This document shows positions 27,319 through 35,610 of a stretch of 64,000 bases of DNA, one piece after another. A model generated the notes under the pieces. That model worked only from the letters and a program-made list of their open reading frames with translations, was not told the DNA's origin and ran no database searches. Positions within the stretch are counted from its first letter, which is position 1; each line of letters begins with the position of its first letter. Where the stretch lies: the NCBI GenBank assembly GCA_963841885.1, contig CAWJEK010000020.1, positions 102,326-166,325 of the forward strand. Reading direction: 5' to 3'. This stretch comes from Bog-756 sp963841885. GTDB taxonomy: Bacteria > Actinomycetota > Acidimicrobiia > Acidimicrobiales > RAAP-2. The position numbers were made by a program, and so were the translations under genes.

Positions 27319-27543
27319 GCCCGCCCGTTCCCGGGTCAGGCCGGTCGACGCAAATCGCCCGGCCGGTGGACATCCCGAGGCACGGGAGGGTCGAAGGCCC
27401 TCATGGTCCCAGCTCTCGATCGGATGTGACCGTCGACGGGCCTGCCACAGCGGACATCTGCTGTCGGTCCCGTGGGCGCCGGGTCGGTGGGCGTCTCGAC
27501 TGTCTTCGTCGCCCGACCCGTGCGTCGATGACGGGCCGGTCCG

Positions 27544-28125
27544 CTACCGGTCGGACGTCGGCTGGGCCGACGGTTGCCATTGACTCCTGATCAGCCCGTA
27601 CACCCACGAGTCCGACACCACACCGTCTACGACGCAGTCCTCCCGCAACGTGCCTTCGCGGAGGAATCCGAGCTTCTCCAGGACGCGGGCAGAAGCTGCG
27701 TTGCGCGTGTCGACCTCGGCCTGGACCCGGTTCAGGTCCAATGTGTCGAATGCCCACTGCAGCAGGGCGCACACGGCCTCGGTCGCGTACCCGTGGCCCC
27801 ACGCTGCGTCGTCGAGGATGTAGCCCAGTGAGGCGCTCCGAAACTCAGGATTCCATCGGGTCAGTCCACACCATCCGATGAAGGCCCCGTCACCGGCACG
27901 ATCGATGGCCAACCGTGCTCCGGTGCCTTCCTCCGCCAAACGTCCGGAGGCGGCAATGAACTGCTCGGCCAGTGCACGATCACTCCAGGGGGGCGCATCC
28001 CAGTAGCGCGTCACCTCCGGATTGCTGCGCAGGACGAAGACGGCGCCCTCGTCCGCGCTGGTGAGCGGGCGCAACACCAGGCGGTCGGTCCGCAACGTCG
28101 GGGTGGGCAACGACACGGACACCAT
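27544..28125 (-). CDS. GNAT family N-acetyltransferase (RimJ/RimL type)
   Basis: The protein has 193 residues. It starts LPTPTLRTDRLVLRPLTSAD, diagnostic of the RimJ/RimL branch. The acetyl-CoA segment is SLGYILDDAAWGHGYATEAV, and the C-terminal motif VDTRNAASARVLEKLGFLRE is typical of ribosomal-protein alanine acetyltransferase relatives. Such enzymes acetylate protein N-termini or amino-glycoside-like small molecules; the acceptor is unknown. It is a single gene with a convergent neighbour far away. Confidence 0.88.
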   Translation of the reverse strand: MVSVSLPTPTLRTDRLVLRPLTSADEGAVFVLRSNPEVTRYWDAPPWSDRALAEQFIAASGRLAEEGTGARLAIDRAGDGAFIGWCGLTRWNPEFRSASLGYILDDAAWGHGYATEAVCALLQWAFDTLDLNRVQAEVDTRNAASARVLEKLGFLREGTLREDCVVDGVVSDSWVYGLIRSQWQPSAQPTSDR

Positions 28126-28317
28126 CTTGCCTGGGCGGAGGTCGGACGTCGGGACCCGATGGCCCGCCCCGCAGGGTAGTCGGGGGTCCGGACCGGTCCG
28201 CTCCTCGATCGCACGGTCCGGGCACGGTGGTCATGGACCGACCGGGCGTTCGATTCCAGGGTCTTGCCGCCGACGCGCAGCAGTAGTCGCTGACGGCGGA
28301 GGCGTTACAGTCGGCAG

Positions 28318-28698
28318 GTGGCCAGGACTGCCCGACGTGACGTGATCGGCCTTCTGATCGAGAAGAACGTCACCTATACCGAGGCCGAGGCCGATGCGCT
28401 CGTAGCCGAGGCGAAGAGGCTGGCTGCGGAGAGCGGAACGAGCGTCCGGGAGGAGGCCGAGTGGCTCCTGTCGAGGGATCGGGACACCCGACTGCGGGAC
28501 CTGCGGGACAAGGCGGCGGGGGCGAGCGAGCTGCTGGCTGCCATCGCCGACGAAGTCGATGCGCTCCGGGCCGAGTCAGGTGACGACGACGGGGAGCTGG
28601 CCGCCATCGTGGCGACCATGGCCGACTCCTGCGTGTTCTTCACCGCACAACCGGCGGGGGCGGGGGACGCCGATCGACCCTCTCCGGGGGGCGACTAG
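28318..28698 (+). CDS. Small acidic hypothetical protein
   Basis: The product has 126 residues and is predicted almost wholly helical, with heptad-like stretches (TEAEADALVAEAKRLAAES, LRDKAAGASELLAAIADEVD). It has no signal peptide and ends in a Gly/Pro/Asp tail. GTG 28318 stands 6 nt after TACAGT (28306-28311), again a leaderless arrangement. I recognise no domain and propose no function. Confidence 0.55.
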   Translation: MARTARRDVIGLLIEKNVTYTEAEADALVAEAKRLAAESGTSVREEAEWLLSRDRDTRLRDLRDKAAGASELLAAIADEVDALRAESGDDDGELAAIVATMADSCVFFTAQPAGAGDADRPSPGGD

Positions 28699-28834
28699 CC
28701 CGGTCACGTCCTGGAGTCGGTCCGTGCCGTCCGGGGCGCGACGACCGCCACCGGCGGGAGCAGTCCGCACGATGACTCGTGACGCCGGCCCATGATCTAC
28801 GTTCGGGAGGGAACCTCGACGCGAAGGAGTCCGT

Positions 28835-29236
28835 GTGCCCATCCCGCTGCCTCAGGAATTGCTCGACCTCCTGCGTCGTCCGAGCCCGTGCTTCCTGGCC
28901 ACCCTCATGCCCGACGGCTCTCCGCAGTTGACCCAGACATGGGTGACCACCGACGGCGAACACATCATCATCAACACCCCGGACTGGACGCAGAAGACCA
29001 GGAACTTGAGCCGGGATCCGCGTGTGGCTGTGAACGTCGTCGACCCCGATGAGACCAGGCGCTACTTCGCCGTGCGCGGTCGGGTCGTTTCGATGACGAC
29101 CGAGGGCGGAGCCGAGAGCATCGACGAGATCTCCCGGAAGTACCTCGGTACGGATTACCCGAACTTCTCGGGACGGGCGGAGACCCGGACGCTGGTGACC
29201 ATCGAAGCCGACTCCATCACCTCGCCCCACGGGTGA
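28835..29236 (+). CDS. PPOX-class F420-dependent enzyme
   Basis: The protein has 133 residues and the split-barrel flavin/F420-binding fold: LLRRPSPCFLATLMPDGSPQ, the NTPDWTQKTRNLSRDPRVAV segment that holds the cofactor phosphates, and YFAVRGRVVSM. Members use deazaflavin F420 for reduction, or store it. GTG 28835 follows GAAGGAG. Together with the LLM enzymes in this window it indicates an F420-using host. A hairpin follows. Confidence 0.9.
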   Translation: MPIPLPQELLDLLRRPSPCFLATLMPDGSPQLTQTWVTTDGEHIIINTPDWTQKTRNLSRDPRVAVNVVDPDETRRYFAVRGRVVSMTTEGGAESIDEISRKYLGTDYPNFSGRAETRTLVTIEADSITSPHG

Positions 29237-29247
29237 CTTGATGGGCC

Positions 29248-29264
29248 GGTCGCTCCGAGCGACC
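29248..29264 (+). terminator. Short terminator-like hairpin
   Basis: GGTCGCT-CCG-AGCGACC is a perfect 7-bp stem with a 3-nt loop, 11 nt past the PPOX gene stop. Confidence 0.5.
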
Positions 29265-29419
29265 ACGGATCCCCGGTCGGGGCACGTCCCCTCCATCGGG
29301 TGAATACCTGTCGGCTCCTGTGGAGGCGCAACTCGCGCGGATACGGTTCGACTCGGATCCACCCGACGGTCCACCCCCGGGTGGACGACGCCGGCGGCTG
29401 ATTTCCCGAGACTGGAGGC

Positions 29420-30010
29420 ATGACCTTCAGCGACTACCTCATCGACATCGGACTCATCGCTCTCGTGCTCCTCCAGGTCCGGGGGCGCAGGCTCACCACC
29501 CGGGCCCTCGTCCTGCCGCTGGCCATCGTCGGTTACGTGGCCGTGAACTACCTCCGGGGGGTGCCGACCGCCGGAAACGACCTGCTCCTGGTGGCCGGGT
29601 GTGCCGCCGTGGGTGCCACGCTCGGTGCCCTGTCGGGTGGCTTCACCGCCGTCTATCCCGGGAAGGACGGGGTCCCATTCGCCAAGGCCGGCCTCGTGGC
29701 CGCCGGTCTCTGGGTGCTCGGGACCGGAGGCCGCCTGGCCTTCCAGGTCTACGCCACCCACGGCGGGGGAGCGGCCGTGGAGCGCTTCAGCGCCACCCAC
29801 GGCATCACCGCCGTCGGCGCCTGGACGGCCGCCCTCATCCTCATGGCTCTCAGCGAGGCGGTATGCCGCACCGGCATCCTCGCCTGGCGCTCCACCACCG
29901 TGCGCCGACAGGCCCCGGTCGCCGTCGCCTCCGGGTCGGCGACCCGCCCGCCCCGCCCCGCGGTGGGTGTCTCCGGGGCCATGATGGAGCACGGTGACCG
30001 ACCGAACTGA
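29420..30010 (+). CDS. Membrane protein preceding a two-component system
   Basis: The protein has 196 residues with about five hydrophobic segments, including DYLIDIGLIALVLLQV, VLPLAIVGYVAVNYL, LLLVAGCAAVGATLGALSGG, AGLVAAGLWVLGTGG and AVGAWTAALILMAL. The cytoplasmic tail is basic, then Gly/Ala-rich. Proteins like this (a DUF1453-type organisation) often stand before DesK/NarL-type kinases. The kinase gene overlaps its last 17 nt, so it is the first gene of a three-gene operon and may act as an accessory sensor. That role is inferred from context. Confidence 0.7.
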   Translation: MTFSDYLIDIGLIALVLLQVRGRRLTTRALVLPLAIVGYVAVNYLRGVPTAGNDLLLVAGCAAVGATLGALSGGFTAVYPGKDGVPFAKAGLVAAGLWVLGTGGRLAFQVYATHGGGAAVERFSATHGITAVGAWTAALILMALSEAVCRTGILAWRSTTVRRQAPVAVASGSATRPPRPAVGVSGAMMEHGDRPN

Positions 30011-31166
30011 TCTGGAGTTGATCCCCGTCCCCTGGCCGGGACTGTCCAACCTCCTCAGTCTGTTCGGACTCGGCCTCCTCGCCTGGGGGACCGCCGCGGA
30101 GATCATCAATCGGGACGCCGGCGCCGGCCGCGTCGCCGCCGTTGCTCTCACGGTGGCGGCGTCGTCGGCCTGGGTGGTGGCCCTGGTGCTCCGGAGAGAC
30201 CCCAGCCCGGAGGCCGGCGCCGCGGTGCTGGTCATGGCCCTGGCGGGTGGGGCGCTGGTCGCCTTCGCCCCCATCGCCATGGTGTTCCCGGCGGTGGCGG
30301 TCTTCGCCGCGGCCGTCCGGTGGCGGCTCGAGGTGACCGTGGCGGTCGGGGTGGCGGGCTGGCTGTCGGTGGTGGTGGCCGAGGTGGCCGTGGGCCCGAC
30401 AACCGGAGTCGTCCTGGGGGCGCTGGCCGCCGTGCTGGCCGGAACGCTGGTGGGCATCGCCCGCCGCCAGGCGGTCGACCGCGCCGCCCAGGAGGCCCGG
30501 ACCGAGGTGGAGACGCTCCGCGCCGAGGTCGAACGTGAGCGGGCCGAGCTGCTTTCGGAGCGGAATCACCTGGCCCGCGAGATCCACGACGTCCTGGCCC
30601 ACACCCTGGCCGCCCTGTCGCTGCAGCTCGAGGCGTTCGGCACCGTGGTCGAATCCGAGCCGGACACCACCGCCGCCGTGCGCGACCAGCTCGAGCGCAC
30701 CCGCCAACTCGTCCGGGAGGGCCTGGAGGAAGCCAGCGGGGCCGTGCGGGCCCTGCGCGACGACGCCCAACCACTCGACGCACAGTTGGTCCGGCTGTGT
30801 GCCCAGCGCCAAGCCGAATTCTCCGTCTCGGGCGTCCCCCGGCCCCTGCCGCCCCAAGTGGTGCTAGCCCTCTTCCGGGCAGCCCAGGAAGCCCTCACCA
30901 ACGTCATGAAGCACGCCACCGGTGCTCCCACCTCGGTGTGCCTGGCATACGGGGAGGACGACGTGTCGGTGGTCGTGGAGAACCGGGGGTCTCCCGGATC
31001 ACCCACCCTGCACCACACCGGCAACGGCTTCGGGCTCCAGGGGATCACGGAGCGTCTGGCCCTCCTCGGCGGCCGGCTCGAGGCCGGCCCGACGACCGGG
31101 GGGTGGCGGGTCGCCGCCACCGCCCCGCTCCCGGTGGCCGCGCCCGACTCCGGGGTGCCGACATGA
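29994..31166 (+). CDS. Sensor histidine kinase, NarL/DesK (HisKA_3) type
   Basis: The protein has 390 residues. Four to five transmembrane helices fill residues 18-155. A coiled coil (about 160-195) leads into the HisKA_3 motif HLAREIHDVLAHTLAALSLQ with the phospho-accepting His198. The ATPase domain has FRAAQEALTNVMKHATGAP (N box) and GNGFGLQGITERLALLGG (G boxes). It has little extracytoplasmic sequence, so it probably senses the membrane itself or the preceding membrane protein. GTG 29994 overlaps that gene, and the 3' end overlaps the response regulator by ATGA. Confidence 0.92.
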   Translation: MTDRTDLELIPVPWPGLSNLLSLFGLGLLAWGTAAEIINRDAGAGRVAAVALTVAASSAWVVALVLRRDPSPEAGAAVLVMALAGGALVAFAPIAMVFPAVAVFAAAVRWRLEVTVAVGVAGWLSVVVAEVAVGPTTGVVLGALAAVLAGTLVGIARRQAVDRAAQEARTEVETLRAEVERERAELLSERNHLAREIHDVLAHTLAALSLQLEAFGTVVESEPDTTAAVRDQLERTRQLVREGLEEASGAVRALRDDAQPLDAQLVRLCAQRQAEFSVSGVPRPLPPQVVLALFRAAQEALTNVMKHATGAPTSVCLAYGEDDVSVVVENRGSPGSPTLHHTGNGFGLQGITERLALLGGRLEAGPTTGGWRVAATAPLPVAAPDSGVPT

Positions 31167-31816
31167 GGGTGCTGATCGCCGACGACCAACGGGTGGTCCG
31201 GGAGGGACTGGCCACCATCATCGGCGGTTTCGTCGACACCGAGGTGGTCGGGCTGGCCGCGGACGGTGTCGAGGCGGTGTCGCTGGCCGGTGAGTGCGGC
31301 CCCGACGTGGTGCTGATGGACCTCCGCATGCCGCAGATGGACGGCGTGGCCGCGACCCGCGAGATCCGTGCCCGCCATCCCGGCGTCCCGGTGGTGGTCC
31401 TGACCACGTATGCCGACGACGAATCCATCCTCACCGCCCTGTCCGCGGGCGCGGCCGGCTACCTCACCAAGGACGCCGCCCGCGACGACATCCGGCGGGC
31501 CCTGGAGGCGGCCGTGGCCGGCCAGGCCATCCTCGACCCCAGCATCCAGGCGGCGTTGCTCAAGGCGGCCCGGCAGGCGCCGGTGCGGCCGGCCACGTTG
31601 CCCGACGGGCTCACCGAGCGAGAGGCGGAGGTGCTCGCCCTGATCGCCGACGGGCTGTCCAACACCGAGATCGCCGACCGCCTCTTCGTAGCGGAGACGA
31701 CGGTCAAGACGCACATCAACCGCATCTTCGCCAAGACCGGCAGCCGCGACCGCGCCCAGGCGGCCGCCTACGCCCACCGTCAGGGCCTGGCCGGCACCGC
31801 TCCCGAGCGGCCTTGA
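31163..31816 (+). CDS. NarL/FixJ family response regulator
   Basis: The protein has 217 residues. The receiver domain begins MRVLIADDQRVVREGL, carries the phosphorylation site Asp53 in VVLMDLRMPQMDG, and the conserved Lys in YLTKDAARDD. The LuxR-type helix-turn-helix follows from about residue 150: LTEREAEVLALIADGLSNTE and FVAETTVKTHINRIF. ATG 31163 overlaps the kinase stop codon (ATGA), so the pair is translationally coupled. The target genes are not evident. Confidence 0.94.
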   Translation: MRVLIADDQRVVREGLATIIGGFVDTEVVGLAADGVEAVSLAGECGPDVVLMDLRMPQMDGVAATREIRARHPGVPVVVLTTYADDESILTALSAGAAGYLTKDAARDDIRRALEAAVAGQAILDPSIQAALLKAARQAPVRPATLPDGLTEREAEVLALIADGLSNTEIADRLFVAETTVKTHINRIFAKTGSRDRAQAAAYAHRQGLAGTAPERP

Positions 31817-31911
31817 CGGCCCGGGTCATGGCCAGGCGGCCCCGCCGCTCGTAGACACCGGCGACAGCCCACCGGGGGGGGCCTCCCCGCAGGGATCGCC
31901 GGCGGCGCCCG

Positions 31912-31958
31912 TTGACACCGTCGGCCGGGGGTGTAACCTACAACCAAATGGTGGTAGG
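31912..31958 (+). promoter_or_regulatory. Promoter and ArsR operator
   Basis: TTGACA (31912-31917), 16 nt, then TAACCT (31934-31939) form a near-consensus promoter ending 8 nt before ATG 31948. Overlying the -10 box and the start codon is a palindrome: CCTACAACCA (31937-31946), AA, TGGTGGTAGG (31949-31958), 9 of 10 bases matching. This fits a leaderless, self-repressed ArsR gene. Confidence 0.7.
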
Positions 31959-32301
31959 AAGTCCGGAGCGGACGAGGCAGACCGATCGATTGTTCTTCGC
32001 CCTGAGCGATGCGACACGGCGCGACATCGTCACGAAGACACTCGACCGCGAGCGCTCCGTGAGTGAGCTCGGCCGGCTGTATCCGATGAGCCTCACGGCG
32101 GTGCAGAAGCACGTCAAGGTCCTGGTCGACGCCGGCCTGGTCTCGAAGCACCGGAGCGGGCGCGAGCAACTCGTGCGCGGCGAGGTCGACCAGCTCGGAC
32201 GCGCGCACGAGCTGCTCGACGAACTCGAGACGGTGTGGAGGGCCCGTCTCGACCGCTTCGAAGACGTCCTCCACGAAACCACTCGAAGGGAAGACACATG
32301 A
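31948..32301 (+). CDS. ArsR family transcriptional regulator
   Basis: The protein has 117 residues with the ArsR winged helix: RLFFALSDATRRDIVTKTLD, ERSVSELGRLYPMSLTAVQK (recognition helix), HVKVLVDAGLVSKHRSGREQ (wing). No metal-binding CVC motif is present, so the ligand is not an arsenite-type metal. It belongs to the group that regulates AHSA1/SRPBCC genes. Its stop overlaps the start of such a gene (ATGA at 32298), so they form an autoregulated pair. Confidence 0.9.
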   Translation: MVVGSPERTRQTDRLFFALSDATRRDIVTKTLDRERSVSELGRLYPMSLTAVQKHVKVLVDAGLVSKHRSGREQLVRGEVDQLGRAHELLDELETVWRARLDRFEDVLHETTRREDT

Positions 32302-32795
32302 CCGTTTGGAATGTCGACAAGAACGCCGAGGCCAAGACGATGGTCATCAGCGTGGAGTTCAAGACGTCCGTCGCCAACGTCTGGCAGCTGTGGGCCGATC
32401 CACGCCAACTCGAACGGTGGTGGGGTCCTCCGGAGTTCCCTGCCACCTTCGGACACCACGACCTCCGGCCGGGCGGCACCATCACCTACACCATGGTCGG
32501 ACCCGACGGAGGCGAAGGTTTCGAAGGAACCTGGAACGTGGTCGAGGTGGACGCGCCGACCCGGCTCGTGGTCGAAGACGCCGTCCTCGAAGAGGACGGA
32601 ACGCCGAGCGACGGCAACTCCATGACCCGCATGGAGATCGACATCGAAGCGGCGGGCGACACGACACGGATGATCCTCACCACGCACTTCGACTCACTCG
32701 AAGGAATGGAACAGGCCATCGCCTCGGGCGCCGTCGAAGGCATGAAGGCGTGCATGTCCCAGATCGACGCCCTCCTCGCCGAGGCCGCCGCTTAG
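32298..32795 (+). CDS. SRPBCC / AHSA1 domain protein
   Basis: The protein has 165 residues. Typical AHSA1 sequence is seen: FKTSVANVWQLWADPRQLER, WWGPPEFPATFGHHDLRPGG, and the closing helix GMEQAIASGAVEGMKACMSQ. These small proteins have a deep hydrophobic cavity that binds lipids or aromatic ligands; some act as Hsp90 co-chaperone relatives. ATG 32298 overlaps the ArsR stop. The ligand is probably also the ArsR inducer or its product, but this is inference from the pairing. Confidence 0.9.
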   Translation: MTVWNVDKNAEAKTMVISVEFKTSVANVWQLWADPRQLERWWGPPEFPATFGHHDLRPGGTITYTMVGPDGGEGFEGTWNVVEVDAPTRLVVEDAVLEEDGTPSDGNSMTRMEIDIEAAGDTTRMILTTHFDSLEGMEQAIASGAVEGMKACMSQIDALLAEAAA

Positions 32796-32945
32796 CGGTG
32801 CAATCCCGATGAAGGCCATCGGCCACGACGGAACCGGGGCGGCTCTCGCCGGGAAGCTGCCTACCGCCGCAGATGGGAGTACCCGGGGGCGGTTATCGCC
32901 TGGCGGCGGACATTCGAGCTCCGATCGACCCGAGGCCCGACGCCT

Positions 32946-33893
32946 TCACTGACCGGCCAGCGCGGACACCACCGGACCCAACGTCTGCCAGGCGTCGGAC
33001 TCGATCGACCAGTAGGAGATGCCGTACTCCTCACGTCGCCATCGCAGTTCCTCGACCATCTCGTCGAGCGTCCCCGCCAATGCCACCGGGACGTGGAGGG
33101 CGTCTGTCGGGTCGATGCCGAAGGCCGGCGCCATCTGGGCGGCCAGGCCGGCCGCGTCGTCGGTGACGACGGCGAAGCCGATGAGTGCGTTCAACTCGAG
33201 ATCATCGAAGCGGTCGCCAGCTGATTCCTTCACCCAGGCCACCTTGCGGCGGGTCCGATCGGGCGTCACATCGGACGCCGTCTCCACGCCACCCGTCCCC
33301 TCGCGCAGGTTGGCGTTGATGCTCACGGTGTCGGCGTGTTGCGCGGCGAAGGAGAGCACACGCTTGCCGCCGCCCCCGATGATCAGCGGCGGACCGGGTC
33401 GCTGCACCGGCCGAGGGGTCAGGGTGTGGCCCTCCACCTGGTAGTACTCGCCGTGGAAGTCGAACGGCCCGTCCGTGCGCAACAGCCCGTTGACCACCTG
33501 GACCGCTTCTTCGAAGCGGTCCACCCGTACGGCCGGCTCGTCATAGGTCAGACCGGCTTCGTCGTAATCCGTCCGCATCCAGCCGGCACCCAGACTGAGT
33601 TCGAGTCGCCCGTCGCTCAGCAGGTCCAGCGTGGCCGCCTCCTTGGCCAGGACGAATGGGTGGCGGTAGTCGTTGCAGAAGACGAGCGCGCCCATGCGCA
33701 GTGTCGACGTGGCCGCAGCCACTGCGGCCAGAGCGGGGACGGGCGCCAGCTGGTCGCCGAAGTGGTCGGGCATGAGCAGCGTGCTGTAGCCGAGATCCTC
33801 AGCCTGGCGCGCCTGCTCGGCCCAGCCCGCGGCCGTGCCGTCGGGCGACTTGCTCAGCTGTGCGGCGAAGCGGAATTTGCGATCGTGGGCCAC
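32946..33893 (-). CDS. LLM-class F420-dependent oxidoreductase
   Basis: The protein has 315 residues from GTG 33893 (VAHDRKFRFAAQLSKSPDG). The luciferase-like TIM barrel is evident: AEDLGYSTLLMPDHFGDQLA, STLRMGALVFCNDYRHPFVL, KEAATLDLLSDGRLELSLGA, and RPGPPLIIGGGGKRVLSFAA. The layout matches the TIGR03621-type F420 family of actinobacteria. It would transfer hydride from F420H2 to an unknown substrate. A longer upstream frame exists but has random composition and no ribosome site. Confidence 0.9.
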   Translation of the reverse strand: MAHDRKFRFAAQLSKSPDGTAAGWAEQARQAEDLGYSTLLMPDHFGDQLAPVPALAAVAAATSTLRMGALVFCNDYRHPFVLAKEAATLDLLSDGRLELSLGAGWMRTDYDEAGLTYDEPAVRVDRFEEAVQVVNGLLRTDGPFDFHGEYYQVEGHTLTPRPVQRPGPPLIIGGGGKRVLSFAAQHADTVSINANLREGTGGVETASDVTPDRTRRKVAWVKESAGDRFDDLELNALIGFAVVTDDAAGLAAQMAPAFGIDPTDALHVPVALAGTLDEMVEELRWRREEYGISYWSIESDAWQTLGPVVSALAGQ

Positions 33894-34179
33894 GGATCCA
33901 TGTTGCACCACATCCGCTCTGCGTGCCGAACACCTGGCCGGCGACGGATGTGGACGGACAGGTACCCGTCGCCAGTGAGCCCCCCCGACACGAGTAGGCC
34001 AGCTCGACCCTGGAGAGGCGGACGGTCCCGACCAGGAACCGGGAGTCACGGAGGGCGACGGGCGGTGATCGTCCCGAGGGATTCGGTGCGGGAGAGCGGG
34101 GTCGGGCGTCATTCCCGCCGTGTATTGGTCGAGCATTCTCCCGAAGTTCGAGGAATCTCTGGCGAATCGTCGCCGCAAT

Positions 34180-34202
34180 GCTACTATGTGGAACATGGTA
34201 GC
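34180..34202 (+). promoter_or_regulatory. PadR operator overlapping -10 box and start codon
   Basis: GCTACTATGT, GGA, ACATGGTAGC forms a palindrome with 9 of 10 matching bases and the ATGT/ACAT core known for PadR sites. It contains the -10 box TACTAT (34182-34187), 7 nt ahead of ATG 34195, which the right arm covers. Confidence 0.65.
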
Positions 34203-34521
34203 TGGCGGTACAACCAAGCTGATGGCCCAGATGCGCCGTGGCGCCATCGAGTACTGCGTGTTGGCCCTGCTCCGTGACCGTGAGCGCTACGGCTTCGAGT
34301 TGACGCGGGCCCTGTCGGAGACCGATGGCCTGGTGACCAGTGAGGGCACCGTCTACCCCCTCCTGTCCCGTCTGCGGCAGGACGAGCTCGTGGAGACCTT
34401 CTGGCAGGAGTCCGACCAGGGACCCCCACGCCGTTACTACCGAATCACGAACGAGGGTCGAGTTGCGTTGGAGGCGTTCGTCGTCCAGTGGGGGAGATTC
34501 CGGGACAGCGTGGACAATTGA
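34195..34521 (+). CDS. PadR family transcriptional regulator
   Basis: The protein has 108 residues from ATG 34195; ATG 34222 or 34231 would remove 9 or 12 poorly conserved residues. The PadR fold shows in MRRGAIEYCVLALLRDRERY, GLVTSEGTVYPLLSRLRQDE (recognition helix) and WQESDQGPPRRYYRITNEGR (wing). It represses its own gene and the next, 19 nt downstream, which carries the HAAS domain usually found beside PadR. A leaderless message is likely (TACTAT 7 nt upstream). Confidence 0.9.
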   Translation: MVAGGTTKLMAQMRRGAIEYCVLALLRDRERYGFELTRALSETDGLVTSEGTVYPLLSRLRQDELVETFWQESDQGPPRRYYRITNEGRVALEAFVVQWGRFRDSVDN

Positions 34522-34540
34522 TCCAAGGAGGCGGAACGAT

Positions 34541-35413
34541 ATGACGACCACGGCGGTAGATGGCCTTGTCGACGAGTACCTGAGGAATCTCGAAGCTGCG
34601 CTCGGACAAGTCCCGGAGCCCCGGCGAGGCCAACTCGTCTCCGAGATCAACGAGCACATCGAGCAGGCCCGTGCCCAGCTGCCGGAGGAGACCGAGACAT
34701 CGGTGCTGAACCTCCTCGACCGACTGGGGCGGCCCGAGGACATCGCCGCGGAAGCGTTGGCCGACGAGCCTCCCGCCGATGACCCCGGGTCGCGTCGTAG
34801 GTGGATAGTCGGTGGGCTCGCCCTGGTCACCCTCCTTGCCCTGGGCGCAGCTCTGTACGCCTTCACCAGGCCGTCGAGTGAGGGTCAACCACCTGTTCCT
34901 GCCTCGACGAAGTCGCACGGACCGACCACCCTTCCGCCCGCCACCACCCTTCCCCCGGCGACAACCCTTCCGCCGGCGACCACCCTTCCGCCCGCCACCA
35001 CACTTCCCCCGGCGACAACCCTTCCGCCCGCCACCACCCTTCCGGCATCGGTCGTCAACCCGCTCAGCAGCGGCACCTACGTGGACGGCGTCTCTTACAT
35101 CCCGCACTATTTCCTGACGGTCTCGGGTTCGTCCGACGGCACCTTCACCGGGTCAGTTGACTTCCTCTACCAGGACGGTCAGACCTCCGTGGTGTTCACC
35201 TTCGACGGCACCGGCCAGAACGGGGCAGCCACCCTTCGGCCGACGAGCATCCCCCAGGTGGGCGAAGCGTCCCAGAATCCGGCGACGGTACCGGCGGTCA
35301 TCTCCGCCACCTACGAGAACGGTTCCGTAACCCTGGGCGAGTGCAACAGCTATCTGTCGTCCGTCCAATCCTTGTCGCAATGCACGTTTACCAAGTCACT
35401 GGAGGGACCATGA
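34541..35413 (+). CDS. HAAS-domain membrane protein with Thr/Pro stalk and extracellular domain
   Basis: The protein has 290 residues. ATG 34541 follows AAGGAGG. Residues 5-80 form a cytoplasmic HAAS domain (LVDEYLRNLEAALGQVPEP, HIEQARAQLPEE, LLDRLGRPEDIAAEALAD). One transmembrane helix follows (RWIVGGLALVTLLALGAALY), then a stalk of six TTLPPA repeats and a C-terminal domain of about 110 residues with two cysteines (GECNSY, SQCTF). HAAS modules accompany PadR regulators and are thought to signal across the membrane. The external domain may sense wall stress, but its ligand is unknown. Confidence 0.8.
   Translation: MTTTAVDGLVDEYLRNLEAALGQVPEPRRGQLVSEINEHIEQARAQLPEETETSVLNLLDRLGRPEDIAAEALADEPPADDPGSRRRWIVGGLALVTLLALGAALYAFTRPSSEGQPPVPASTKSHGPTTLPPATTLPPATTLPPATTLPPATTLPPATTLPPATTLPASVVNPLSSGTYVDGVSYIPHYFLTVSGSSDGTFTGSVDFLYQDGQTSVVFTFDGTGQNGAATLRPTSIPQVGEASQNPATVPAVISATYENGSVTLGECNSYLSSVQSLSQCTFTKSLEGP
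34925..35050 (+). repeat. 18-bp tandem repeat encoding TTLPPA stalk
   Basis: About seven copies of an 18-bp unit close to ACCCTTCCGCCCGCCACC encode the stalk. Two sub-types alternate (CCGCCCGCC and CCCCCGGCG), implying block duplication. Length changes in whole units would keep the frame. Confidence 0.85.
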
Positions 35414-35610
35414 TGCCGAGGGACGTTGACGATCAGGGGGGCCAGATTTCCAACCGATGGGCCGTCTTGGCGATCAGGACCGGACCACGGCCGACCCGTA
35501 TCCACCGAGCGGTCGGTCGCACCTGGCGCAACCACTGTTTCCGATCGGAGGCCTCCCCGGTAGGTCCGTCCTGGTACGTTTCGAACCAACGGCGATCACG
35601 GAGGTTCACC

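Noticed and set aside
28640..30457. A 605-codon open frame antisense to three good genes
   Set aside because: Composition is Arg/Pro/Gly-rich without any recognisable domain; long antisense frames are expected at this G+C, and the plus strand carries clear genes.
34925..35050. Regular 18-bp repeats considered as a CRISPR array
   Set aside because: There are no spacers, the unit is in frame with the HAAS protein and encodes a Thr/Pro stalk.
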